From positions 62,001 to 126,000 of the forward strand of contig NZ_JARRCW010000002.1 of assembly GCF_031501865.1 (NCBI RefSeq): 64,000 nt of DNA. The letters run 5' to 3'. Shown here in pieces: positions 1 to 7,897 of this stretch (its first letter is position 1; each line of letters begins with the position of its first letter). Source of the stretch: Pseudovibrio sp. M1P-2-3 (GTDB taxonomy: Bacteria; Pseudomonadota; Alphaproteobacteria; Rhizobiales; Stappiaceae). A program made the translations under genes and the position numbers. The notes under the pieces are model-generated. The model made no database searches, was not told the DNA's origin, and worked only from the letters and a program-made list of their open reading frames with translations.

Positions 1-2
1 GG

Positions 3-590
3 AGCCGTGCATACCCAATACCTTTGCAGGCAACGCTAAAATTATCTTTTGCAGCAACATCTGGATACCTACAAAAATTAAGTAGCATTCCATTGGATCA
101 GTTTGCGCAAGGACACCAAGTAGATGCAAGAGTAGCGATGGAGGTAAGTCCTGTCCCAAAAGAGCTTACAATGAATATTACAATGGCTACCAACAACTAT
201 GGTTTGCTGTCTATGTACATGAAACTGGATAACCTAAATAATCAAATCCTATCTGGTTTAGACGCGATTATTCGTCCACCGGACATCATTACTGAAGAAG
301 ATGCAAAAAGATATATATCAAAGGTAAAAACTGGCTTATCTAATATGAGGTTACAGCTAATTGTTGCAAACGGTAAAATAAGCAGCGTTTTGGAGGCTGT
401 TTGGAAAGCGTATCAGGGGGACGGTATTCTCCCATTTACAGGAAATAGCCACTCAATAAATATTGTTGGAAAGCCACAAAAGAATAGAGAATTATACCAC
501 TTCTTCCCACAGCTGAAGTCTGATCGCGAAAAGAATGAGAGCTCCCAAAATTTACAGTTTCTCAAAACCAAGACAAATGAAAGTGACTAA
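3..590 (+). CDS. hypothetical protein, 5' end outside window
   Basis: The reading frame is open from the left edge to a TAA at 588-590, so the true start probably lies upstream; the first in-window start is a TTG at 24 with no ribosome binding site. The visible part is about 195 residues, soluble, with no transmembrane segment. A central stretch is hydrophilic and helix-prone, and the Lys/Asn/Ser-rich C-terminus looks disordered. I do not recognise the family. The gene is followed by a 157-bp spacer and converges with the small minus-strand gene ending at 748. Confidence 0.6.
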   Translation, partial: SRAYPIPLQATLKLSFAATSGYLQKLSSIPLDQFAQGHQVDARVAMEVSPVPKELTMNITMATNNYGLLSMYMKLDNLNNQILSGLDAIIRPPDIITEEDAKRYISKVKTGLSNMRLQLIVANGKISSVLEAVWKAYQGDGILPFTGNSHSINIVGKPQKNRELYHFFPQLKSDREKNESSQNLQFLKTKTNESD

Positions 591-654
591 TAAACTGATT
601 TAATTACAGGTTTCCATCATACAATGGTGGGCCCTCTAAAGGCTCAGGTATATG

Positions 655-724
655 GAAGGTCGGCATACTTTTATCCAAAAGCAATCCCGTTTATTTACTG
701 CGATAAGGTCATAAGCCGACCTTC
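655..724. repeat. 10-bp inverted repeat in a convergent spacer
   Basis: GAAGGTCGGC at 655-664 is matched exactly by its reverse complement at 715-724, with about 50 nt between. A second, smaller hairpin (CTGTAG, CTAT, CTACAG) overlaps the stop codon of the minus-strand gene at about 739-754. The site lies between two convergent genes, so a role in transcript 3' ends is plausible, but there is no T-run. Confidence 0.35.
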
Positions 725-747
725 TACAACCTGAAACCTGTAGCTAT

Positions 748-1053
748 CTACAGTTTATCGCAGTTTTCTATATGCCATTCAGAGCTATGCTCAATTTTGT
801 CTAAAGCATTTATTATCTCTGTTCTTTCAAAATAACTTTCTAAGTTGGCATCCCCTGCATCAGCAAATAAGTTGGAAAAATCCTTGAGGGTGCAGCCATC
901 CCAATACCCACGGCATAATATATCTTCAATTGAACTTTTGTCTGCACCTGTCAGCCCATCAAGTAGATCATGCTTTTGCAACATGGTTTCTAAGGTTGCA
1001 TAGCGCTCTTTGAGAAAAGTCTCACTTTGCGTTTTATTTGAAGTCATTTCCAT
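748..1053 (-). CDS. small hypothetical protein
   Basis: About 101 residues, acidic (Asp/Glu-rich C-terminal half), soluble, with no signal peptide or membrane segment. Two in-frame ATGs lie at the start. GAAGGA is only 3 nt from the first and 9 nt from the second (residue 3), so translation may begin at residue 3. It lies just outside the IS3-interrupted gene and reads in the same direction as that gene and the pentapeptide-repeat gene, so the three may once have been one transcription unit. Family not recognised. Confidence 0.55.
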   Translation of the reverse strand: MEMTSNKTQSETFLKERYATLETMLQKHDLLDGLTGADKSSIEDILCRGYWDGCTLKDFSNLFADAGDANLESYFERTEIINALDKIEHSSEWHIENCDKL

Positions 1054-1341
1054 ATGTCCTTCAGTATTTGTAACTTAATTTATGAATTATCTAATTCCAT
1101 CTATGTTATTTACAAGTGCGGTTCTCAACAATTGCTCTATCTTCCAATTATTTATTTTACAGATAGAGCGTACCTTTTCAACTTCATCTGTGTGGTACCA
1201 TCCTGATATGCGAACTCTTTTTTTCCTATATTTAGCGACTGTGCTGCTGGTACTGAAAGAGATGGCTCGGGAAATCTGAACAGGTGGTATAAGTGGATTT
1301 CGCTTCTGAAACTGGCATTATGCCACGAACAGGAGAATTAC

Positions 1342-1650
1342 ATGGCAAGACGTCCAAGGCGCAATCACAGCCCGGCTTTTAAGGCGAAAGTAGCGTTAGC
1401 TGCCATCCGCGGTGAGAAAACGCTGAGCGAACTGGCCCAAGACTTTGATGTCCATCCCAATCAGATCAAAGTGTGGAAGGATCAGGCACTTGTCGGCATG
1501 CCGGATGTGTTCGGCGCTGACCAACAGGGCAAAGTCGAAGCCGAGGTCGATATCAAGCACCTTCATGCCAAGATCGGCGAGTTGACATTGGAAAATGATT
1601 TTTTGTCCGGTGCGCTCACCAAAGCCGGGCTGCTGAGCGCCAAAAAATGA
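1342..1650 (+). CDS. IS3 transposase orfA (helix-turn-helix)
   Basis: 102 residues. The N-terminal half is a helix-turn-helix of the IS3/IS911 OrfA type (FKAKVALAAIRGEKTLSELA, then a DVHPNQIKVWK recognition region). The C-terminal half is a short leucine-zipper-like helix that mediates OrfA/OrfAB multimerisation in the family. The start ATG follows AGGAGAATTAC, a good ribosome binding site. The 3' end overlaps orfB as ATGA and contains a run of six A, so an OrfAB fusion by -1 frameshifting is possible, as is usual for IS3 elements. Confidence 0.9.
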   Translation: MARRPRRNHSPAFKAKVALAAIRGEKTLSELAQDFDVHPNQIKVWKDQALVGMPDVFGADQQGKVEAEVDIKHLHAKIGELTLENDFLSGALTKAGLLSAKK

Positions 1651-2480
1651 TTGACCGCACCCACAAACTGTCCATCAGCCGTCAGACCAAAGCGCTGGGG
1701 ATCTCGCGCGGTTCTGTATATTATCTACCCCGGCCAGTTTCACAGGAAGAACTCGCCCTTATGCGCCGGTTGGATGAGTTGCATCTGCAATATCCCTTTG
1801 CCGGGAGCCGTATGCTGCAACGGCTTTTGAAAGCGCAAGACCATAATATCGGGCGCTTTAAGGTTCGCTCCCTGATGAAACGGATGGGCATTGCAGCCCT
1901 TTACCGGCGCCCCAACACCTCCAAGCCAGCACCTAGGCACAAAATCTACCCGTATTTGCTGCGCGATCTTAAGGTCACAAAACCCAATCAAGTCTGGGCC
2001 ACCGACCTGACGTATATTCCTATGAAAAAGGGGTTTGTCTATCTGGTCGCCATCCTTGACTGGTACACACGCAAAGTCCTGTCATGGAGACTGTCGAACA
2101 CTATGGAAGCGGATTTTTGCATTGAGGCTCTGGAGGAAGCGCTACGCAAGCACGGCAAGCCGGAGATTTTCAATTCAGACCAGGGCTCCCAGTTCACCAG
2201 TCAGGAATTCATCAAGGTGCTGAAACGTGAAGACATCAAGATTTCCATGGACGGCAAAGGGGCTTGGAGGGACAACGTGTTTGTCGAACGGCTCTGGCGG
2301 ACCATCAAGTACGAGGAGGTCTATCTCAAGGCTTACGCAAGTGTAGGTGAGGCCAGAAAGTCCATCGGGACATACATCGCTTTTTATAACCAAACTCGAC
2401 CACATTCATCGCTTGACGGGCAGACCCCGGATCAGGCTTACTACAATCATGCGCCGCAAAACCATCAAACAGCGGCATAA
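1647..2480 (+). CDS. IS3 transposase orfB (DDE integrase core)
   Basis: 277 residues with the HTH_21-like N-terminal region and an rve-type catalytic core. The triad is visible as TDLTYIPM, NSDQGSQFTS and the Glu in VFVERLWRTIKYEEVYL. The C-terminal YNQTRPHSSLDGQTPDQAY is the classic end of IS3 OrfB. Its ATG overlaps the orfA stop (ATGA) at 1647-1650, so it could be made by re-initiation or, as the OrfAB fusion, by slippage on the A6 run. It is full length for the family, with no inactivating change seen. Confidence 0.92.
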   Translation: MIDRTHKLSISRQTKALGISRGSVYYLPRPVSQEELALMRRLDELHLQYPFAGSRMLQRLLKAQDHNIGRFKVRSLMKRMGIAALYRRPNTSKPAPRHKIYPYLLRDLKVTKPNQVWATDLTYIPMKKGFVYLVAILDWYTRKVLSWRLSNTMEADFCIEALEEALRKHGKPEIFNSDQGSQFTSQEFIKVLKREDIKISMDGKGAWRDNVFVERLWRTIKYEEVYLKAYASVGEARKSIGTYIAFYNQTRPHSSLDGQTPDQAYYNHAPQNHQTAA

Positions 2481-2782
2481 ACGGAGCGCATCCACTTAAG
2501 AAAAGCGTTTCCCTGTACAAACAAACCGGACCACCTCTGAATTTAGCTTTACTTTTATTGCGGATCACATATTTCGAATTGCATTCGGATAGGATTTTTT
2601 CAAAACCGGAAGCTTTGAGATGCATGTTGATGCATTTGGCCAAAATCTCTTGCTTGTTGAGAAATGTAGTATCCTTGACTTGCTCTACTTTAGATGCAAT
2701 CGGGAATTCAACAAAGGCAGAGAGTTGTTTAGACTCTCTTCGGTCGATTGTGACACCATTTTTCCGCTTTTGGAGTGCTCTA

Positions 2783-4363
2783 TTAACGCGAACGGCCACA
2801 ATCACTCCCCTTTAATCGTGTCCCACTACCCTTCCATTGCTGGCTATTGTCTGGATAGATAATTGCTGGACCATGCGGATTATCAATATGCCCGTTTGTT
2901 TTACGCCTTACGGTGATTGTGCCATCCCGCCCCGCCAGAAGTCTATGTGTTGTTGCATCGTGGTCAAAGTTATCAACCTTGTGATAGTTCAGGATGTCTT
3001 TTGAAAAAGTATTTATCAGCTCTAATGCAGTTGGGATCTCATCAACAGAGCAGGTATCTGAGTCGAGTACTTGCCCATCGGCATTATACATAAAGCTGGT
3101 TGTGTTATCGGGTTTTTTGGGATCTTTCCAAATAGCAACCATTTCTCCGCTTTTACGTAGGTAGATCGCATCTGGGCCTAAGGTACGTTTCCCTTCCTGG
3201 ACAAGCAAAACATCTCTCGTCAATCCCAGTTCTCCATCTTGAGATGCACTCATTTTATTCAAAGCCACAGCCAGGTGCTTACGATCGCATACAATGACAT
3301 CTATTTGACCTGAAATAAGGGTTCCAACGCGTTGGAATATACAACTACGATTGGTGGAGCGCATAAGAGATTTCACGATTACAGCTTCATGCTTACTCAT
3401 TAATGCTACTGCCAACTCTTTGGCAGCAATTGTCCCCTCTTTGAGGGCATGGATTTTACTGCGGATTTTCAAGACTTTTTCGTCAAAGTAGTTTGACACA
3501 GTACTAAAGACTTTTTCTTTAACCTCATCTTGAATGTAACCAACTAAACCCGCGACTGCGATAAACCCAGCACCAGAACCTAATGCTTTTTCAACCGGTG
3601 ATAAATCCAGTTCGAGAGGTACATAGCGCGATGCAATTAACGGGCCCATAATACCAGCAGCAACTGTTATGCCTTTCACAATTTTCCCAACCAGTTTGTC
3701 AGAGGCAAACCCTCTGTTGGACTGCCCTAATTCAGCGCCCTCATAGTTGTTCCCTGCTATGAGCGCGGAGTCTGTGAAGTCGGGTAGGCTTTTGGCCGGG
3801 ATTTTTATGGTTGGTGCTAGATTTGCCTTTCTGAAGTTATTCCGTACTAATGTGGCCCCGGACCAATCAACATTACTCATGGACGACCTTGAAAAGTCGG
3901 TTTTATTGAGCTTTGCATTTACGAACGTGCTGCTACCGAGAGCACATTCAGAAAAATTGGCGTTTTCAATGCAAGCGTGCTTGAAGTCGCTAAAGGTTAA
4001 ACTTGCACCAGTAAAGGTGGTTTCTTTGGGATTGTCTTGATAAACAACGTCAAGAGGCTTGATGTCACACCCATAGAAGTTTGCTCTAAAAGCTGACAAT
4101 CCATTTGCTTTTAGACCGTGCAACTTGGTTTGTGCAAAATTTGCTCTATTTGCTATTGAACCAGTTAAATCAGCCCCTGACAGGTCAGCACCGCAAAAAT
4201 CACCATTGCTAAAATCTCTATTCCTCAAAGACAGTCCACGTAAATTTGCGCGCTGAAGGCTTTTATTACGTTTGACGAGAGTTTCGACAAACTGGCCGTA
4301 TGTTTTCGATTTGCCCTCATACAGGGGATTTCCATCAACATCGCGAATTGTGATCAGTTGCAT
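2783..4363 (-). CDS. pentapeptide-repeat membrane-associated protein
   Basis: 526 residues. Residues about 38-190 contain tandem pentapeptide repeats of the A(D/N)LXX type (for example ANLRG, ADLSG, ADLTG, ANFAQ), which form a right-handed quadrilateral beta-helix. A hydrophobic Gly/Ala-rich segment follows at about 230-280 and may be one or two membrane helices. The C-terminal half (about 300-526) is soluble and includes GRDGTITVRR, which resembles a beta-strand repeat. Family members have diverse roles, from DNA mimicry to scaffolds and effectors, so no function is assigned. Its 3' end overlaps the IS3-split gene by 23 bp. The upstream spacer holds two TATCCTA copies shared with the divergent bactofilin gene. 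Confidence 0.75.
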   Translation of the reverse strand: MQLITIRDVDGNPLYEGKSKTYGQFVETLVKRNKSLQRANLRGLSLRNRDFSNGDFCGADLSGADLTGSIANRANFAQTKLHGLKANGLSAFRANFYGCDIKPLDVVYQDNPKETTFTGASLTFSDFKHACIENANFSECALGSSTFVNAKLNKTDFSRSSMSNVDWSGATLVRNNFRKANLAPTIKIPAKSLPDFTDSALIAGNNYEGAELGQSNRGFASDKLVGKIVKGITVAAGIMGPLIASRYVPLELDLSPVEKALGSGAGFIAVAGLVGYIQDEVKEKVFSTVSNYFDEKVLKIRSKIHALKEGTIAAKELAVALMSKHEAVIVKSLMRSTNRSCIFQRVGTLISGQIDVIVCDRKHLAVALNKMSASQDGELGLTRDVLLVQEGKRTLGPDAIYLRKSGEMVAIWKDPKKPDNTTSFMYNADGQVLDSDTCSVDEIPTALELINTFSKDILNYHKVDNFDHDATTHRLLAGRDGTITVRRKTNGHIDNPHGPAIIYPDNSQQWKGSGTRLKGSDCGRSR

Positions 4364-4448
4364 ACCAGATCCTTTATATAATTATTCTTTTTTAAATCAC
4401 AATTTCTTGCAAGTTTCAGTCATTAAAATTAGAAATATAATTAGACTC

Positions 4449-4474
4449 TATCCTATATCATTTATATTATCCTA
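4449..4474. promoter_or_regulatory. tandem TATCCTA motif
   Basis: TATCCTA occurs at 4449-4455 and again at 4468-4474, 19 bp apart, in the divergent spacer between the pentapeptide-repeat gene and the bactofilin gene. In this orientation it cannot be a ribosome binding site for the bactofilin. It is one of the clearest copies of the motif that recurs across the element. Confidence 0.55.
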
Positions 4475-4475
4475 A

Positions 4476-5114
4476 TTGATAGAATTGCAATATTTTGAAA
4501 TAGGCTCATCAAGAATGATTTTATCTGCTGCATATAATAAGGCGCAGGATGCGTTTTCTCCTGAAACAACGGTTCAAGGGAATGCAAAAAAAGACATCAT
4601 TGCGAAAAAGGTAACGATCTGTGAAAATGCAGTCTTGGTTGGAAGCATTAAAGCAGATACGGTAATCATCCATGGATCAGTGCAAGGTGATATAAAGTCC
4701 AAAATCTGTAAAATATCAAATACGGCAAGTGTAAAAGGCAATATCCAATCCGAGAAATTGACCAACCTTAACAGCTTTGAGGGCTATGCATTTGTAGACC
4801 TATATGAGGCTGGAAAAAATGCTGTTACAAAAGGCTCCCTCTATGCCTCTCGCATCCACTTATTGCAGTCTTGTAATGTTACGGCATGCTTTGAGCAACG
4901 TGGTGCAGTGGAAGCAAAGAAACTTGAGGCGTCAATCTTTGATAACTTTCTCGAAGATACGCAGGAAAACGAGACCCTAAAACCATTTCCAGTTCAAAAA
5001 TCCTTGAGCCGGCAACTAAGTGATATAAAACGGAATAATATGAATGAAAGCATTCCGCTCCCTACTCCCATTGGAAATACAGATGAAATCCCAGAGTTTC
5101 TACGGATTGTATAA
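4476..5114 (+). CDS. bactofilin-family polymer-forming protein
   Basis: 212 residues from the TTG at 4476; an ATG at residue 14 (4515) is an equally plausible start, as neither has a strong ribosome binding site. Residues about 33-120 show the bactofilin signature of short beta-rungs: VQGNAKKDIIAKKVTI, LVGSIKADTVIIHGSVQGDI, KGNIQSEKLTN. A flexible tail (about 155-212) ends in a proline-containing segment. Bactofilins polymerise without nucleotide into membrane-bound scaffolds and often recruit cell-wall enzymes. Here it lies next to a lysozyme/extensin-like wall protein at 5.9 kb, so a role in localising wall remodelling is a reasonable inference. Confidence 0.75.
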   Translation: MIELQYFEIGSSRMILSAAYNKAQDAFSPETTVQGNAKKDIIAKKVTICENAVLVGSIKADTVIIHGSVQGDIKSKICKISNTASVKGNIQSEKLTNLNSFEGYAFVDLYEAGKNAVTKGSLYASRIHLLQSCNVTACFEQRGAVEAKKLEASIFDNFLEDTQENETLKPFPVQKSLSRQLSDIKRNNMNESIPLPTPIGNTDEIPEFLRIV

Positions 5115-5176
5115 TTCACCATGGACCAAATTTGATGCTTTCAGCCATGTGGATTGCCCGAATGTTATAAGTTCGG

Positions 5177-5446
5177 CTAAAATCGAAGAGGAACTGATTT
5201 ATTAATCAGTTTGTCCAACACGTTCAGGAAGTCCTCATTCTCACGAGGTGGAAGTGCCTTGATTTGCCAAAATGCCAGATGTAACTCTGACGATGGGGCC
5301 GGGGTTATTTGTGTATGAATGGTAGGGTGCTCACTGGTAGGTTGACTGATACAGCCACCTAACAAATAGGACAACATGATCAAAAATATCGTTGGTTCAT
5401 TTAGATTGTCCAATATTTTGCGGAACTTGTTGGCTTGCATTGACAT
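5177..5446 (-). CDS. small putative lipoprotein
   Basis: 89 residues if started at the ATG at 5446, which is preceded by TTGAGG at 5 nt; an upstream ATG at 5479 is in frame but has no ribosome binding site. A hydrophobic segment runs into a lipobox-like LLGGC, after which the mature part is short, Pro/Ser/Thr-rich and then helical. The n-region is unusually long for a lipoprotein (about 20 residues). No family recognised. It converges with the bactofilin gene and is divergent from the 5491 gene. Confidence 0.5.
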   Translation of the reverse strand: MSMQANKFRKILDNLNEPTIFLIMLSYLLGGCISQPTSEHPTIHTQITPAPSSELHLAFWQIKALPPRENEDFLNVLDKLINKSVPLRF

Positions 5447-5466
5447 TTTCGCCTCAAGATAAAAGA

Positions 5467-5513
5467 ATAGGATAAACAAAGTTGGGTGTCATGAATAAAT
5501 TAATTTATCCTAT
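5467..5513. promoter_or_regulatory. TAGGATA/TATCCTA pair near divergent starts
   Basis: ATAGGATAA at 5467-5475 lies in the spacer between the divergent lipoprotein and secreted-protein genes. TTATCCTAT at 5505-5513 lies in opposite orientation just inside the 5491 coding region. Together they form a spaced inverted pair of the element-wide motif. Confidence 0.45.
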
Positions 5514-5898
5514 ATTCCTATCTTTATTGACTGTGTCAGCACCATATGCGCAACCATTGTCAATTCCAATTGTATATGAACAATTTTCTCAAAACACTCC
5601 TGAAGCCCTTAAGTACTGGGGGAAATCAGCCATGGATGCAGAGGGAACTTTGGTTTCACCTAGCATCTTTGTCGGGAACGTGCCAGTCGGATCGATCCTA
5701 CTTACTGTAACCATGCTCGCAGCACCCAGTGTATGTGGCCTCAATGAGTGTCCAGTACGTATTTTTAAAGATGATAAGATGTTAGCAAGCTTCAACTCTT
5801 GCGATAATGTAATGTTCCATAGCCTCAGTCAATCTGGATATTTCTTCCGCGGTTGTGATGATATTTATCCTACCGGGCTTGTAAAACATGATGATTAA
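5491..5898 (+). CDS. secreted hypothetical protein
   Basis: 135 residues from the ATG at 5491. The N-terminus is a signal peptide (two-residue basic start, hydrophobic core, likely cleavage after APYA-Q at about residue 22). The mature part has four cysteines (CGLNECP and a C-terminal NSCD...GCDD pair), consistent with periplasmic disulphides, and a central hydrophobic beta-rich stretch. Family not recognised. Its end overlaps the start of the next gene by 11 bp, so the two are co-translated with the wall hydrolase-like protein. Confidence 0.65.
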   Translation: MNKLIYPIFLSLLTVSAPYAQPLSIPIVYEQFSQNTPEALKYWGKSAMDAEGTLVSPSIFVGNVPVGSILLTVTMLAAPSVCGLNECPVRIFKDDKMLASFNSCDNVMFHSLSQSGYFFRGCDDIYPTGLVKHDD

Positions 5899-7375
5899 GT
5901 CACCCTTTATAACTCGTATAGCCCTCTTATGTCTTGTCGTAGGTAACAGCTGTCAGTTAAGTGCCGCCAAAAGTATTGGTGAAACCGTTACAGAAAAATC
6001 GAACCAGACATGTGGTAACAACTCTGCCAGAGATATTGTTGGTGCATTAGAGTCCGGAGGGTCGGGAGGCTATCAAGCAGTGAACTCCCATGGCTACTTG
6101 GGTCGGTATCAAATTGGCGAGGCGAAACTTCAAGATTTAGGTTATACCATTCCAGATGGAAACTCTAAGGACAACAGCTTCACGTGGTCAGCAAAGGCTC
6201 GCCGTGAATTAAATGTATCAAATAATCAGGATTTTTTAAACCAACCTGATATTCAAGAGCGGGTCTATACGGAGATCAATCAGCTCAATATTGACTATCT
6301 GGATGATGCCAATCGAGCAATTGGTGATACTTTACCCTGTGGGTCTACGATCACACAAGATGCCCTTTTGGCCGGTGCTCAATTTGGTGCGCAAAAGGTT
6401 AAAAACTATGTCAATAATGGATATAAGTGCATTTATGAGGGGGGGGCTCAAGAAAATACAGTTGATGGCAATGGGGTATGTGTTGAAAAGTATATGTGCG
6501 CCGTGGCCGGATGTTCGACTATCCAAAAGGACATGAGCAAGAAAACATGTGATGTTGTTATGCCTATGCTTAGTGCCATTGATTGCTCCACCTACCCGCC
6601 CCAAGCGCAGAAATTTTGTAAGAAATATAAGCCACAACTGATGACGCGAGCACAATGCGATACAGCAGAAGAATTATCAAAAGAGGCTGAGAAAGGTCCT
6701 AATGCGGACGCGTGTGAGAATATGACGTTTGGACCAGGTACCGGAAGCTGGTCTTTTGTTCTTGCCTGCTCCTTTGCTGAGAACCTTCCTGCAGACCAAG
6801 ACGGAGTGACCAATCCTCCAACATTTGTTGGGGACCCTGAATGTATATCCAAGTTGCGCGAAACGGGCGCACAGTTCTCAGAGCTAGGAAATTACACAAA
6901 CGGATCCATTGGAGGTTATAGCTGCGTGATTCCAAATGCAGTCTCCATTTCGCGCTCTCCAAGTATGGAGTGGGGACGAAAATTGACCCTTATGTGTGAT
7001 ACAGCTTTGCAAATGGTTAACTTTGATAAGGAACTCAAATCTCTAGGCGCGAGTGAATACTATGACATATCTTCTACCCGTACATGCGGACCTAAACGGG
7101 ACAAAAACGGTAATAAACCGGGTACTGTTACAGAACATGCACTTGGACGTGCAATTGATGTGGGTGGGTTTATCGTTAACGGCACAAAGTACTCCTTTGG
7201 TGAGATTGCAAACGCTAAAAATGGGGCGGGAACTGCCAAGACAGCTATTGTAAAGAAAGCCTATGATGCAGCTTGTGAGAACTTTAATCTCGTTTTGTCC
7301 CCCAACTATCCTGGGTATCAAGGCGCTTATGTCCATTTCCACTTGGAGCAAGCAGGAATGAGTGGATGCGAATAA
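5888..7375 (+). CDS. lysozyme-like plus extensin-like peptidoglycan protein
   Basis: 495 residues with an N-terminal signal peptide. Residues about 48-175 look like a lysozyme/transglycosylase fold: GALESGGSGGYQ with a candidate catalytic Glu55, then LGRYQIG. The middle (about 195-330) is cysteine-rich and of unknown function. The C-terminal 110 residues match the extensin-like (M15-related) domain: a cysteine before the core, TEHALGRAIDVGGF with His417 and Asp423, and HFHLE near 483, which are zinc-ligand positions in M15-type peptidases. A protein combining glycan-cutting and peptide-cutting modules fits local opening of the wall, as needed for a secretion machine. It overlaps both neighbours (11 bp upstream, 10 bp downstream). 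The domain calls rest on motif recognition from memory. Confidence 0.75.
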   Translation: MMIKSPFITRIALLCLVVGNSCQLSAAKSIGETVTEKSNQTCGNNSARDIVGALESGGSGGYQAVNSHGYLGRYQIGEAKLQDLGYTIPDGNSKDNSFTWSAKARRELNVSNNQDFLNQPDIQERVYTEINQLNIDYLDDANRAIGDTLPCGSTITQDALLAGAQFGAQKVKNYVNNGYKCIYEGGAQENTVDGNGVCVEKYMCAVAGCSTIQKDMSKKTCDVVMPMLSAIDCSTYPPQAQKFCKKYKPQLMTRAQCDTAEELSKEAEKGPNADACENMTFGPGTGSWSFVLACSFAENLPADQDGVTNPPTFVGDPECISKLRETGAQFSELGNYTNGSIGGYSCVIPNAVSISRSPSMEWGRKLTLMCDTALQMVNFDKELKSLGASEYYDISSTRTCGPKRDKNGNKPGTVTEHALGRAIDVGGFIVNGTKYSFGEIANAKNGAGTAKTAIVKKAYDAACENFNLVLSPNYPGYQGAYVHFHLEQAGMSGCE

Positions 7376-7866
7376 ATAGAACCTACGTGTTTGTCTGTCT
7401 GGTGTTCACATTTATGAGCAGTGCGTTTGCAGATGAAAGACATGATCATGAAAAAGCTTCAGATCTTTCTTTTTTCTTAACCGCAAACTTTAAACTGCCA
7501 GTGTGGAGGAGGTATCACCCCCTCCATCAAAGGGTGGAAACGGAGGTCGTTGTTCCGGATTTACTTGAGCATGGGAACCACAGTGAACAAAAGCCCGTGT
7601 TCGCTATGTCTCTTGTACAGCTACTAGGAGATAATACTCCCGAACTGTTTATTCTCAATCGATCAAATGGACGGTGCAATCAGGATGGTTGTTTAGTTCA
7701 AATCTACAAATTATCAGCTGGCAGCTGGTATAAAATATATGAGAACACGGCCTCAGCAATTGTTTATAGGCCAGAAAAAGGACAAGTACCAGCCAAAATC
7801 GCCTCAATAGGTGATACCCCCTCTATCCATACCTGGAGCCCATTAGCTGGGGCATTTAATAAATAA
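7366..7866 (+). CDS. secreted hypothetical protein
   Basis: 166 residues starting inside the end of the preceding wall-hydrolase gene (10-bp overlap). It has a signal peptide ending near SSAFA-D. The mature domain has a strand-rich core (SLVQLLGDNTPELFILNRSNG...CLVQIYKL) resembling secreted proteins that report on large-molecule content, but I cannot assign it to a family. It is the third gene of a likely operon with 5491 and 5888. The IS256 element lies immediately downstream. Confidence 0.6.
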   Translation: MRINRTYVFVCLVFTFMSSAFADERHDHEKASDLSFFLTANFKLPVWRRYHPLHQRVETEVVVPDLLEHGNHSEQKPVFAMSLVQLLGDNTPELFILNRSNGRCNQDGCLVQIYKLSAGSWYKIYENTASAIVYRPEKGQVPAKIASIGDTPSIHTWSPLAGAFNK

Positions 7867-7897
7867 GCGCCACAATGGAAAAGAGAGAGCTATAACT

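Larger units (their letters stand above)
1276..2539 (+). mobile_element. IS3-family insertion sequence, complete
   Basis: The ends are related imperfect inverted repeats sharing AGGTGGT (about 1281-1288 and 2531-2538). The element is flanked by AAT direct repeats at 1273-1275 and 2540-2542, a 3-bp duplication typical of IS3. It carries overlapping orfA/orfB with all catalytic residues and so looks intact. The interrupted gene's frame is restored on excision, which argues for a fairly recent insertion. Exact ends were placed by the duplication and could be off by 1-2 bp. Confidence 0.85.
1152..2805 (-). pseudogene. hypothetical gene split by the IS3 element
   Basis: The 5' part runs from an ATG at 2805 down to the IS edge at about 2540. 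The 3' part continues from about 1275 to a TAA at 1152-1154. Removing 1276-2539 plus one copy of the 3-bp duplication AAT joins ...KSKAK to FPEPSLSV... in one frame of about 128 codons, so this was an intact gene until the insertion. The start overlaps the end of the pentapeptide-repeat gene by 23 bp, which suggests translational coupling. The encoded protein is basic and soluble, and I do not recognise it. The apparent longer minus-strand frame that runs into the IS is a chimera and should not be annotated. Confidence 0.75.

Noticed and set aside
1082-1279. A 65-codon hydrophobic plus-strand frame between the 748 gene and the IS3.
   Set aside because: It is antisense to the 3' half of the IS-split gene, has no ribosome binding site and runs into the IS end; the minus-strand frame explains the region better.
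2326-2805. A 159-codon minus-strand frame.
   Set aside because: Its second half is IS3 non-coding and antisense DNA; the frame is a chimera created by the insertion and is replaced by the reconstructed interrupted gene.
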